Of a stretch of 64,000 nucleotides of DNA, positions 16,368 to 25,925 are shown piece after piece. Source of the stretch: Candidatus Poribacteria bacterium. GTDB lineage: Bacteria > Poribacteria > WGA-4E > WGA-3G. The notes under the pieces were generated by a model that saw nothing but the letters and a program-made list of their open reading frames with translations, was not told the DNA's origin and made no database searches. Location of the stretch: the NCBI GenBank assembly GCA_022823085.1, contig JAJDXV010000002.1:23666-87665 (forward strand), in the 5' to 3' direction. Numbering within the stretch: the stretch's first letter is position 1; each line of letters begins with the position of its first letter. The position numbers and the translations under genes were made by a program.

Positions 16368-16420
16368 GATGGGCAAACATCATACCCCGGTCGTCTTTGT
16401 CGTATTCTCGCTTGCCCATC
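16368..16420 (+). other. Leader hairpin upstream of the surface-protein gene
   Basis: GATGGGCAA (16368-16376) pairs perfectly with TTGCCCATC (16412-16420) across a 35-base loop. An earlier pairing GCCGTA/TACGGC is possible near 16290-16320. I do not recognise a riboswitch class. It lies about 58 bases before the start codon and could influence expression of the giant gene. Confidence 0.45.
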
Positions 16421-16477
16421 TAAGAAACTCAGTACTTAGTCTTGCGAGCGCGCAGACTTAACGAGGAGGATGAGTTA

Positions 16478-19400
16478 ATGAAAAAACGAACATCACTCGT
16501 TTGTTTTTTGATTTTTACATTGTGTGTTTTTTATACCGCAATTCCGAACACAGTTTTCGGGCAAGAAGCGGAACCATCTCTTGCAGAAAAGGTCTTTGAA
16601 AAGTATGAGACCACGCTTGAGGATCCGCAGGTCAAATTGCTTCTTCCGTCTGTCCTTGAAGCCCTTAGTGATCCTGCGACCTTAGAGAATCCGATTATTG
16701 CACAACTCGGCGGTTTTGACGCTGCTGTAGATTTGCTGCTTGGAAATCCTAATCTTATAACAACCGTTGTGCCGGATGCGACTCCCGAAGTGATAGCACT
16801 TCTCGGAACAGAGCCTATCCAAACAATGTTCAAAGACCCGGATGTGCGGACTCTGATGCAAGATTCAGAGGCTGTTAAGGAGCTTGCAGCATTGCTGACA
16901 GCACCATCGGTTCAACCCGATCCAGCACCATCGGTTCAACCTGAAGTATCTCTTGCAGGAAAGGTCTTTGAAAAATATAGGACCACGCTTGAAGATCCGC
17001 AAGTCCAATTGCTTCTTCCAGGTGTCCTTGAAGCACTTAGCGATCCTGCGACCTTAGAGAACCCGATTATTGCACAACTCGGCGGTTTTGACGCTGCTAT
17101 AGATTTGCTGCTTGGAAACCCTGGTCTTATAACAACCGTTGTGCCGGATACACCGCCCGAAGTGGTAGCACTTCTTGGAACAGAGCCTATCCAAACGATG
17201 TTCAAGGACCCAGATGTGCGGGTTCTGCTGCAGGATGCAGAGGCTGTTAAAGAACTTGCAGCATTGCTGGCAGCACCACCGGTTAAACCTGATCCAGCAC
17301 CACCGGTTAAACCTGAGCCAGAGCCACCGGTTAAACCTGAGCCAGAGCCACCACCGCCAACTGAAAAAGCTGATCCGTTTGATCCAATAATGCCTACAGA
17401 TGAGTCCCTTTTGGGTAAATCGAAGCTTGGTGGACTCTCGATTAACAAAATCTCTGGACGGAAATTTTTACAGGATCTTCTCATGACAGCCACAAAGGAA
17501 TCTCGTGAGACTTTAAAATCTTTATCCCCAGAGGTTCAAGACCTATTGGTAGAGGGGATAGTTCAATTGATTCCAGAACAAGTCCCGTTCACAAAAAAGC
17601 AGATTCGCGCGTTTTTGAAAAGTGACAATATACCAATTTTCTCTGGACAGATAGATGGATCTTTGGCACAAGGTTTGGATTTAGAGAACTTTGGGAACGC
17701 TCTTACGCCGATGCCTATTGAACTGTTCTATCCCGATAAGACGGACCCGAATCTAAAATATCTAACCCGCAATAGCTTGAACCTTTATGTACGTGTGCCG
17801 TCAGTGAACATTGGTGGTGTTAAGTTTAGTTCCAGTGATGGAACACTCCAGCCAAAAGATGGTGTGCGAGTTAGCGATCCGGCGATTCTTGGTTCAGAAA
17901 CAGTCCGTTATACCTTCCGCTTGGAAGAGGCACTCGCCGCTACCAATTTGCCCGCGTGGCCAGCACTTGAAGATAATCTTGAGCAGCTTTTTTCTGACGT
18001 GACCCTTCGCTACTCGAATAGTGGACTTCATGGCGAATATAGTGGGCATCCCATGACAGCTGATTTCACGGAAAATGGTGTTGTTTGGGAAGTTGATGTA
18101 GATGTCACACAAGGTAATAATTTTTACTATTTTGATGTGACGCTCGCCATACCACTGACCTTACAGGTTCTGGATCGCGAACAGCTTGAAATATTGGCTA
18201 AAGAGACAACTAAAGGTAATCTGCCTTCAATCTCAGAGGTTCTGAATGCAACCTTGGATCCACCGCTTGAGATTAAAATGTGGTCGATGCCGGACCCCCG
18301 CAATCTCCAATTAGCAGATCGCGGAATTCTTGATGCTTTGTTTGACAGCAATTTCCAGACAGTCTTCAAGAGTGCCGCAGATCCATTATTGGCAAAATTG
18401 CTCAGTGGCGGATCACTTACGCCGCAGGAGATTCTTGACGCCGTTACAAAACATCGAGCGAGACTTCAGACCATACTCCTTGGTAATTCCAACAGAATAA
18501 CAACACAATTTGAGTCCGGATTCGATCCGCTGTTGGCTTCTGTTTTCAGTATCCCAAAAGTTGATCCGGAATCCGAATCGCTCTGGGTCGCTTCATTTGA
18601 TAATATCCATGATGGCAACTATTTCGTCGGTGCTGTTGTCCATGATGCCGACGGAAACCCATTGGATCAAATGTGGAGCGATATCACGGTTGATACCAAA
18701 GCACCTGAAGCCAATGTGGAAATAAGTGAAGGCGATAACACAGCCGTTTATCATAACGATGCCGATGGTATTTACGTTGCTACTAACTTGGGACCTGGTA
18801 CGGCTACCTTGAAGGTCACCGGTATACCAGGCGCAGGGCCCAGTAATTACGTCCGAGAGGGGTATGGGTATCTCCTGTATCAAATACTTGGGTTGAATCC
18901 AGACGGAACACCTTACCGAGGTCAGTCATCACTCCAACGTCCCAACACTTGGATGCCACTGACCCCTGAAGCAACCATGCTCGCCTCAACCGTATGGGAG
19001 CAAACCATAGCACAACTTGTAGATCAAGGGGCACTCCCTGAAGAATTGGATTTTGCTGGTGCAACGCTACCGACTAAAACCCTCAATTTGGAGACGGTGT
19101 TGGCTTTTCTTGGGACACCAGCAGGACTTGCGTATATAGAGAACGATCCTACGCTTGGCCCAGCACTTGAAGATTTGGGTAATTTTTTAGACCAGGATCT
19201 GTTGGACCCTAAAGTCATAAACTTACTCGTTGAGGTTTTCGGTGCAACAGCGGAGCTTATCAACCACATTCCGATTACTTACGGGGATCCGCATAATGAT
19301 GTGATGATGCTTGCACAAATTGGTGAAGATGTCCTCGCAGGCGACTACGGCATCCGCGCATTGGGGATTGATACGCTCTTCAATGTTAGTTCTCATACCG

Positions 19401-22400
19401 CACCCACGCGCCTCAGAATCGTTGATTCACGTGAACAACTTGTAGATGGGACACTTGTACATTTTGATCGTGCCAGCGTAACATTTGCTGTAATTGGTGA
19501 TTGTAACATGGACGGCGATACGGATGACCTCTTTGAGAGTGGTCTTATCGCTGATGGTAATGTGACGATCTTCAACAATACCACAGAAAATGTTATGTTA
19601 ACCGTCACGGTTGACCATCGTTCACCGCATCCGGCTACCGTTATGGTTCAATATATGGATGCCAGTGGCGTATGGCAAGAAATCGACGAACCTGTTGGTC
19701 TCACGGGATATGGAACCGGTGATACGTTGACGATTCCTTGGAACGTTGCTGACTTTAACGAATTATTAGGCGGCAACGAGATGGGCGAGGTAATGGTGCG
19801 TGCCGTAGCTACCAACGACTTGCAGCTCACCGATCAGAATCCGACAGTAGGGACTATCAAGTTAGATGCAGGTATCTGCCCGCTTGATCCTGAAGTCATC
19901 GCAATTACAGTCGATCCCGCCACGACTACCAATTCAAATAGTGGCGCACCACAAGGCATGCTAACCCTTAACGCTTATACACCGAGCCGGACTTCTACAT
20001 CGATTGATTCTGTCCGCTTGGCTGCTAAGGGACCCCAAGATGCCGAATGGACAATTGAAACCAGCGAAGTTGTTGAAGATATTGGTGGTCAAACACTGGC
20101 GGACCTCCTTGGTGACCTCGTGAGTACAGTAGGCCCTGAAAAGCCAACTGTCAATGTTGATAGTACCTATCGGAAATGGTCCATTACTGTAGATACCACA
20201 ACTTTAGCAGATACTATCACAGCTGGTAAAGATGAAAATCAGTATGTGGTAATGGGATATGTGAGCACCAATGGAACTGAGGTCGCACCTGTTGACGGTG
20301 TTGAGGCAAAGTTCTCGGTGGATAATATTGACGGCACAAAAATTACTGCTGTTGCTGATGCCGATGGTGCAGTTGAAGCAAACGAAGATGGTAGTTATAC
20401 TGTCGGTGGACTCGTTGATAAATATGACGAGGCTGTCGAATCACCAATGGTTACCTTTACTATCGAACCGCTGTCTTATCCGGCAACCTACGCGTCGGTC
20501 ATGGTTGTGACGGATGCTGAAGGTGCTTCTATTGGAGAAGCGACCGAAACTGCTGAAGGCAGTGGCGTTTTTGAGATAACCGTTGATGTCGGTATACTTG
20601 CTGACGGTGAATACCTCGAAAACGGAACCTATATGTTCCACGCTGTGACTGTTGATGCCGAGGGCTCAGAAGTACCCGAAACGGATGGCGCAAAAATTTC
20701 GGTGAATGTTGAAAACACTCGCCGACCAGCTCCGGAAATTTTGGCAATAACCACAGATCCGGCAGCAGAGACGAACCCAGATAGCGGCGCACCGAAGGGA
20801 ATCGTCACGGTCAATGCTTACTCTATAGGTGAAGCAACTTCTCCGCTTATTGATTCAATGGGCTTTGAAGTCGCACGTCAAAGTCAAATAGATGACGATT
20901 CCGCATGGAAACCGGTTGGCGCGACTGAAGAGGGGATGGTTGTTACTTCGGAAGAAGTTCAAGAGCTACAGCATCTAAATGCTGACTCCCTCAGCGACAT
21001 TATTGCTGTCGCAGCAGGAACCGCCGCGACGAGCTCGGAACCTGCACCCATTCATCGATATCAGAGCTATCAAAAATGGTCGCTTAGCATAGATACGACA
21101 GATCCTGAATTGGGACTCGAAGACACTATTGACAAGGATAGCGACGCAGCGCGGGATGCTTCCCTGGATAAAGACCCCTACGTCGTACGTGCAGTCGCAT
21201 TTTCCACAGCTAACGACAGCGAAACGCCATCTCCTGATGGTGTTCAATCGACATTCTCACTCGATAATGTTGACGATGTCGGACCCCTCGGTCCAACGAA
21301 CATTATCGCTGTTGCTGACGTTGCGGGTCCGATTGAAGCAAACGAAGATGGTAGTTATACTGTCGGCGGGATTGTTGATGATACAGTGCCTTCACCGATA
21401 GCAACGTTTACAATTGAACAGACTGCTGATCCTATCACCTACGAGGGTGGATCGGTGAACTTGGTGCAAACCACAGAGGACGGCACCGAAACGACTACCG
21501 AAGGCGAAGCCGGTGTTCTGGACACTATTACAATTGATGTCGGAATGCTCGAAAATGGAACTTATATGTTCCACGCTTTAACTGTTGATGAATTCGGTAA
21601 TGTGCAACCCAATGAATCACCGATGATAACAGTGCATGTAGATAACATCCGAGTCTCTGATTTGAGCGATCCGGTCGTTATTGCCGTTGATGGTACGGAA
21701 GTAGCAGACGCACCTACAGAACCGATTTCACTCCGCGAATCCGTCACTGTGAGTTTCATGGTTGCAAACGCTTCGTTAGCAGCTGAAGAACTCAGTGGCG
21801 CAGTAGATGGTAGTGAAGTGCCGAGTGAAAGTGCCGAAGATCCAGAAAATACCTTCTCACTTATGGTAGAGGTCGGCGGGCTCGTAGACGGTGTCTATAC
21901 ACCGGACGGTGTGATCACAAAACGGAACGGTTCGGTCGCATTCCCATTAACGACAGTTAATGTGGATAACACCGGTCCGATGGTTATGATTGAATCGCCG
22001 ACGGATGGTGAAGCGGTGGATAGCCTGCCAACAGTCCACGCGACCTACAACGATGGTGCAGGCAGTGGCACCGACAAAGACGGTCAGGAAGTCTTGCCGT
22101 GGGCAACTACGGAACTCGCTGACGGCCCAACAGTCGGTATAACACGTCTCCAACCTGAACAAGGGAACACCGATGTTGAAGTTGATCAGGACGCTATTGA
22201 AACTGATAACGGCACGTTGGTTTACACCCGCACTGAGCAACTCCCCGGTGGTGCATATAGGATAACTGTGCAAGTCGCTGATGTCCTCGGTAACGTCGGT
22301 AGCGGTTCACAGGAATTCGTTATCAACGGTACACTCCCGACAGTTGCGATTCATTCACCCGCTTCAGGACAGACCTTCGATCACGGTCAACCGCTTATTA

Positions 22401-23911
22401 GTGGTGAATTCTCCGGTGCCGGAACTGTTGAGATAAAAACCCTTATGGTCAACGGACTCATCGTTGAAGCCGAAGTCGAGGGGAACCGATTCTCCTATAC
22501 ACCTGAAACGGCATTAGCCAATGGCAACCACACGGTCGCGATTGAAGTTGAGGATGGCGATGGTAATACTGCGCAAGCATCTGTTACTTTCGCAGTAGAG
22601 ATGCCGAGAGACACAACGCCACCCGTTATCTCATCAGTCGCTCCTACAGGGGTTATCAAAGATTCTGAGCCCGGTAAACTCGGAGCCGTCGTGATTTCAG
22701 CCGTCGTAACAGACGAACAATCGGCTGTCTCTTCGGTGAAATACAGTGTAAATGGTGGACAACTCCTGTCTATATCTAACCTACATATCAATGAAGGCAA
22801 GATTGAGGCACCCGTTGATTATGAAGCACATGGAGACGGTCTCTACACTGTGCGACTCATCGCAACCAGCGAAGGTGGTACAACCGAACATACGTGGACG
22901 TTCACACTCATTGTTGATAACGTCGCACCTACAATCACTTCCATTACGCCGTCCGGCACTGTACGCGGTGGACTTCCAGTCATCTCCGCAAGTGCTAACG
23001 ACGAATCCGGCGTAGCAGAAATGAGTATTGTTCTTATCGATAGCGACGGTGAAGAAGTCAGTGGTGGAACCCTTGACGATGGCGAAGATAATGTCTCTGG
23101 TATCACGAGACTCGATTTCAATCCTGAAGCTCCGCTTGAAGAAGGGGTCTACACGATTGAGGTTCGAGCGACCGATCCATACAGTAACTCCGCCTCAGCG
23201 AAAGGTACTTTCACGGTTGATTTCGATACCGCCGCACCGATCATCACATTGGCATCGCCAGCGAACAACGCCCGCTTGATGTATGCTGAAGGTGAGGAAC
23301 GTCGACCCACTATCGCAATATCCTACGCGGATGCTGAAAGTGGAATTGATGTTGATTCCATCCGGTTCGTTTTCAATGACAACCTGATTACTCTCACACC
23401 ACAGCAGAAATCGGCTTCCCAGGTAACCTATAAACCCGCTCAAGACCTTGAGCCGGGACAATACTCGGTTAAACTGGAAGTGTCTGACAGAGCGAACCAA
23501 GAGGGTAATGTCTCTGATGAGAGCGACGGTGCACGTGAAGCGAATATGGCTGTTTATCAATTCACATTCTCTGTTGAATTGCAGGACGGTCCAATATTGG
23601 CAGCACGACCCTTGAATTACCCGAACCCCTTCAAGGACAATACCCGAATCTCATTCACGCTCGCACGACAAGCAACTGTTTCAATCGTCATTTATGACGC
23701 AACGTTGCGTCCGGTTCGCGTGCTTGTAGATAATCAGGTATTGGATGCTGGTAACTATACTCGTAAGGATAATGGTTCAGATGCAATCGGTTGGGATGGA
23801 ACATCAAGCAGTGGTGAAGATTTAGCTCGAGGCATCTACTTCTGTGAAATCATTGTCGCAGACGGTTTCGAGCCTGAATACGCCATTCTCAAACTTGCAC
23901 TGACGCGCTAA
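16478..23911 (+). CDS. Giant secreted multidomain surface protein with FlgD/type-A-sorting-like C-terminus
   Basis: The 2477-residue protein begins with a signal peptide (MKKRTSLVCF to about residue 29, ending near VFG-QEA). Two 124-residue helical repeats follow (residues 34-157 and 158-270; SLAEKVFEKY and LENPIIAQLGGFDAA in each), then a proline-rich PVKPEPEP linker. A dockerin-like calcium loop (DCNMDGDTDD) lies near residue 1008. Two large tandem beta domains begin near 1134 and 1418, each with EANEDGSYTVGG and ENGTYMFHA, followed by several Ig-like domains with VDNTAPxI-type joints. The last 110 residues (NYPNPFKDNTRISFTLAR, WDGTSSSGEDLARGIYF) match FlgD-Ig/type IX sorting-like domains. 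A TTG start 12 codons upstream is rejected because GAGGAGG sits at the right distance from this ATG. It is followed by a PorV-like gene. Confidence 0.88.
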   Translation: MKKRTSLVCFLIFTLCVFYTAIPNTVFGQEAEPSLAEKVFEKYETTLEDPQVKLLLPSVLEALSDPATLENPIIAQLGGFDAAVDLLLGNPNLITTVVPDATPEVIALLGTEPIQTMFKDPDVRTLMQDSEAVKELAALLTAPSVQPDPAPSVQPEVSLAGKVFEKYRTTLEDPQVQLLLPGVLEALSDPATLENPIIAQLGGFDAAIDLLLGNPGLITTVVPDTPPEVVALLGTEPIQTMFKDPDVRVLLQDAEAVKELAALLAAPPVKPDPAPPVKPEPEPPVKPEPEPPPPTEKADPFDPIMPTDESLLGKSKLGGLSINKISGRKFLQDLLMTATKESRETLKSLSPEVQDLLVEGIVQLIPEQVPFTKKQIRAFLKSDNIPIFSGQIDGSLAQGLDLENFGNALTPMPIELFYPDKTDPNLKYLTRNSLNLYVRVPSVNIGGVKFSSSDGTLQPKDGVRVSDPAILGSETVRYTFRLEEALAATNLPAWPALEDNLEQLFSDVTLRYSNSGLHGEYSGHPMTADFTENGVVWEVDVDVTQGNNFYYFDVTLAIPLTLQVLDREQLEILAKETTKGNLPSISEVLNATLDPPLEIKMWSMPDPRNLQLADRGILDALFDSNFQTVFKSAADPLLAKLLSGGSLTPQEILDAVTKHRARLQTILLGNSNRITTQFESGFDPLLASVFSIPKVDPESESLWVASFDNIHDGNYFVGAVVHDADGNPLDQMWSDITVDTKAPEANVEISEGDNTAVYHNDADGIYVATNLGPGTATLKVTGIPGAGPSNYVREGYGYLLYQILGLNPDGTPYRGQSSLQRPNTWMPLTPEATMLASTVWEQTIAQLVDQGALPEELDFAGATLPTKTLNLETVLAFLGTPAGLAYIENDPTLGPALEDLGNFLDQDLLDPKVINLLVEVFGATAELINHIPITYGDPHNDVMMLAQIGEDVLAGDYGIRALGIDTLFNVSSHTAPTRLRIVDSREQLVDGTLVHFDRASVTFAVIGDCNMDGDTDDLFESGLIADGNVTIFNNTTENVMLTVTVDHRSPHPATVMVQYMDASGVWQEIDEPVGLTGYGTGDTLTIPWNVADFNELLGGNEMGEVMVRAVATNDLQLTDQNPTVGTIKLDAGICPLDPEVIAITVDPATTTNSNSGAPQGMLTLNAYTPSRTSTSIDSVRLAAKGPQDAEWTIETSEVVEDIGGQTLADLLGDLVSTVGPEKPTVNVDSTYRKWSITVDTTTLADTITAGKDENQYVVMGYVSTNGTEVAPVDGVEAKFSVDNIDGTKITAVADADGAVEANEDGSYTVGGLVDKYDEAVESPMVTFTIEPLSYPATYASVMVVTDAEGASIGEATETAEGSGVFEITVDVGILADGEYLENGTYMFHAVTVDAEGSEVPETDGAKISVNVENTRRPAPEILAITTDPAAETNPDSGAPKGIVTVNAYSIGEATSPLIDSMGFEVARQSQIDDDSAWKPVGATEEGMVVTSEEVQELQHLNADSLSDIIAVAAGTAATSSEPAPIHRYQSYQKWSLSIDTTDPELGLEDTIDKDSDAARDASLDKDPYVVRAVAFSTANDSETPSPDGVQSTFSLDNVDDVGPLGPTNIIAVADVAGPIEANEDGSYTVGGIVDDTVPSPIATFTIEQTADPITYEGGSVNLVQTTEDGTETTTEGEAGVLDTITIDVGMLENGTYMFHALTVDEFGNVQPNESPMITVHVDNIRVSDLSDPVVIAVDGTEVADAPTEPISLRESVTVSFMVANASLAAEELSGAVDGSEVPSESAEDPENTFSLMVEVGGLVDGVYTPDGVITKRNGSVAFPLTTVNVDNTGPMVMIESPTDGEAVDSLPTVHATYNDGAGSGTDKDGQEVLPWATTELADGPTVGITRLQPEQGNTDVEVDQDAIETDNGTLVYTRTEQLPGGAYRITVQVADVLGNVGSGSQEFVINGTLPTVAIHSPASGQTFDHGQPLISGEFSGAGTVEIKTLMVNGLIVEAEVEGNRFSYTPETALANGNHTVAIEVEDGDGNTAQASVTFAVEMPRDTTPPVISSVAPTGVIKDSEPGKLGAVVISAVVTDEQSAVSSVKYSVNGGQLLSISNLHINEGKIEAPVDYEAHGDGLYTVRLIATSEGGTTEHTWTFTLIVDNVAPTITSITPSGTVRGGLPVISASANDESGVAEMSIVLIDSDGEEVSGGTLDDGEDNVSGITRLDFNPEAPLEEGVYTIEVRATDPYSNSASAKGTFTVDFDTAAPIITLASPANNARLMYAEGEERRPTIAISYADAESGIDVDSIRFVFNDNLITLTPQQKSASQVTYKPAQDLEPGQYSVKLEVSDRANQEGNVSDESDGAREANMAVYQFTFSVELQDGPILAARPLNYPNPFKDNTRISFTLARQATVSIVIYDATLRPVRVLVDNQVLDAGNYTRKDNGSDAIGWDGTSSSGEDLARGIYFCEIIVADGFEPEYAILKLALTR
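16577..17290 (+). repeat. Tandem 372-base duplication inside the surface-protein gene
   Basis: The anchor TCTCTTGCAG occurs at 16577 and 16949, and the following 340 bases are nearly identical, giving a period of 372 bases or 124 codons. Directly after it, short units (CCACCGGTTAAACCTGAGCC, about 17278-17355) encode the PPVKPEPE linker. Recent duplication or ongoing length variation is likely. Confidence 0.9.
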
Positions 23912-23927
23912 GTAAATGGCAGTCCTT

Positions 23928-23965
23928 ATATCGGGAATTGGACACACCTGTCCGGTTCCCGATAT
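23928..23965 (+). other. Strong two-part hairpin between the surface protein and the PorV-like gene
   Basis: ATATCGGGAA pairs with TTCCCGATAT, enclosing a second stem GGACA-CACC-TGTCC. No T-tract follows, so it is more likely an RNA-processing or stabilising element that sets the ratio of the two products than a full terminator. Confidence 0.7.
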
Positions 23966-23987
23966 GGACAGTCTTTTGGAGGATATA

Positions 23988-24986
23988 ATGTTAATAACAG
24001 AGCAAATTGCTAAGTGGGTTTCAAAAAAATACCCAAAATTGCTATGCGGTGTCATACCACTTTTCTTACTTATCCTAATGGTGGCACCGGTCAGTCACGC
24101 TGGCGTGGACGCTATGCCACATCTACGACTTGGTGCCGGTGCACGCTCAATCGGTTTAGCCGGGGCGTTCACAGCAATCGCCGATGATGCCACCGCAACG
24201 GTCTGGAACCCAGCAGGACTCGGATCCGCAGCGGACCTAAGCCTCAACTTCTCGACCCAGCGGCTCGATCTTGATAGAAGCCACAACTTCATCGCACTCA
24301 CAAAAGCACTCGGTTCAGCCGGTTCTGTCGGAATCGCTGTCACCAACGCTGGTGTGAGTGGAATACAACAGTATGATGCGAATGAAAATTACGGCGGCGA
24401 ATTCGATTACAGCGCGAACGCCTACTCCCTCTCTTACGGCATCGGTTTCGGAAACTTCAGCGTCGGCCTAACAGGGCGCATGTTGGCGGATAACTTCGGC
24501 TTAGAGAGCGTTGAAAACCAGAGCGGCTTTGGCGGCGTAGATGTCGGCTTGATGGGGCACGCCTTGCATATAGATGTCGGTGAAGAACAGGTCCCGACCT
24601 TCCATTACGGCGTTGTTGCTAAATACCTCGGCGCATCCCTCGGTGATGACACTGTGCCAATGGTCGTTAACCTCGGTTTGGCTTACAACCTTTATATGGG
24701 GAACGTTGTCACATTCGCAGCGGACCTCGAGCAAGAGTTCGTCAATCTCGACGAGAGCGCCACGAGCCTAAGACTCGGTGCTGAGTACACGATCGTCAAT
24801 TATAAATCCACTGCCTTCTCCATTCGTGGCGGAGTCAAAGCATCACGCGACGCACAGAGCCTCTTCGGCGGTTTTGGGGTCAATATAGGCGGGCTGCAAC
24901 TGGATTATGCTATCCAAGATGGTATGGCGATCGAAATCAACGGCGTCGGATCAACGCACTATGCTTCCCTCTCTTACATGTTTTAA
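23988..24986 (+). CDS. PorV/PorQ-like outer-membrane protein (UPF0164-type)
   Basis: The 332-residue protein carries a signal peptide (hydrophobic core about residues 20-34, cleavage near VSHAG). The mature N-terminus reads LRLGAGARSIGLAGAFTAIA, then WNPAGLG, the hallmark of PorV/PorQ-type beta-barrel proteins. The rest is beta-rich and ends in YASLSYMF, an outer-membrane-like C-terminal aromatic. In Bacteroidetes, PorV works with the type IX secretion machinery as a shuttle or anchor for cargo. The neighbouring giant gene, with its sorting-like C-terminus, would be the natural cargo; that link is inference. The ATG at 23988 has GGAGG upstream, whereas an upstream in-frame start at 23916 would lie before the hairpin. 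Confidence 0.82.
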   Translation: MLITEQIAKWVSKKYPKLLCGVIPLFLLILMVAPVSHAGVDAMPHLRLGAGARSIGLAGAFTAIADDATATVWNPAGLGSAADLSLNFSTQRLDLDRSHNFIALTKALGSAGSVGIAVTNAGVSGIQQYDANENYGGEFDYSANAYSLSYGIGFGNFSVGLTGRMLADNFGLESVENQSGFGGVDVGLMGHALHIDVGEEQVPTFHYGVVAKYLGASLGDDTVPMVVNLGLAYNLYMGNVVTFAADLEQEFVNLDESATSLRLGAEYTIVNYKSTAFSIRGGVKASRDAQSLFGGFGVNIGGLQLDYAIQDGMAIEINGVGSTHYASLSYMF

Positions 24987-24998
24987 AGGAGATTATTT

Positions 24999-25862
24999 AT
25001 GAAAATCATAAGAGGCACTCTGAAGTTGGCACTGATTCTGTATATCTGCGCAACACTCAGTGGCGTTTACGTCTTGTCCGCTTCGGCACGCATCACACCC
25101 CACGATGGGGATGATGATACCATGCTCATCACCATTGAAAAGGGCGATACCCTCTGGGACCTCTGCCAAGAGTATCTCAAAGATCCCCTCCAGTGGCGCG
25201 AACTGAGTAAATACAACGACTTTACCAATCCACACCTTATCTATCCAGGCGAAAAATTGCGTATTCCAATCGCTATGGCAAAAGATGTTGTTGAGATTGC
25301 TGAAGCAGACCTCGCCAAGCAGCAGGAAGAAATCCAGAATCTGAAGGCTGAACTCGCTGAATCCGAAGCAACACGCGATAGACTTGAGTCAGAAATTAAA
25401 GCGCTCAATGAGAGTATGGCTAAACTCAAAGCACAACTCAAAGCCCTTGAGGATAGCCTGAAATCACAAGAAAAATTGATGGCGGCAGTGAAAGACTCCA
25501 GTGATGGCGTCTCCGCCAACATCAAAAAAGCACTCGAAGCCAATAAGGCTGCTCTCCTTGAAAAGATCGCCCATCTTGATGAGCATCTTGAAGCAGTCGC
25601 TTCAATGCTTGAAGAACAACAGATGAAAGCGGCAGAAACACACGCAGCCATCGAAGCTATCCAAGCGGACGTGAAAATGTTTCTAACGCACGTTGAGGCA
25701 AACCAGAAAGCGATCAACGAGGTCAAGATGATCCTTGAAAATGCCAAAGGTGTACACGAGGAAATTTCTACATCCAAACGCGCTTTGGTGTTCCTGACAA
25801 CAGTCGCAGCAGGTATCGGATGGTTCGCTCTAAATACTATCGGTGGACGCAGCGGCGAATAA
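24999..25862 (+). CDS. LysM-domain, long coiled-coil membrane protein
   Basis: The 287-residue protein has an N-terminal hydrophobic segment (residues 8-28, ASA cleavage possible) and a LysM domain around 42-90 (ITIEKGDTLWDLCQEYLKDP, HLIYPGEKLRIP). A continuous coiled coil of about 160 residues follows (roughly 100-258), then a C-terminal membrane segment (AALVFLTTVAAGIGWFALNT region). It begins 12 bases after the PorV-like gene with AAAGGAGA. It probably binds peptidoglycan and could tether or brace the envelope complex of the two preceding genes. The operon ends at the terminator after it. Confidence 0.8.
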   Translation: MKIIRGTLKLALILYICATLSGVYVLSASARITPHDGDDDTMLITIEKGDTLWDLCQEYLKDPLQWRELSKYNDFTNPHLIYPGEKLRIPIAMAKDVVEIAEADLAKQQEEIQNLKAELAESEATRDRLESEIKALNESMAKLKAQLKALEDSLKSQEKLMAAVKDSSDGVSANIKKALEANKAALLEKIAHLDEHLEAVASMLEEQQMKAAETHAAIEAIQADVKMFLTHVEANQKAINEVKMILENAKGVHEEISTSKRALVFLTTVAAGIGWFALNTIGGRSGE

Positions 25863-25884
25863 ATCAAAATGCATCACCTTTTAG

Positions 25885-25920
25885 GCAGGGAAGGTGTTTC
25901 AACACCTCCCTGCTTTTTTT
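25885..25920 (+). terminator. Strong terminator of the surface operon
   Basis: GCAGGG, AGGTGTT, loop TC, AACACCT, CCCTGC and seven T. This is a near-perfect 13-pair stem with one bulged A, the clearest terminator in the window. Confidence 0.95.
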
Positions 25921-25925
25921 ATATT

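Noticed and set aside
16442..16477. A TTG start twelve codons before the surface-protein ATG
   Set aside because: The GAGGAGG site is at the right distance for the ATG at 16478 and the signal peptide starts there.
25241..25867. A 208-residue open frame on the minus strand opposite the LysM coiled-coil gene
   Set aside because: Serine- and alanine-rich mirror of the coiled coil; the plus strand has domain evidence and a terminator.
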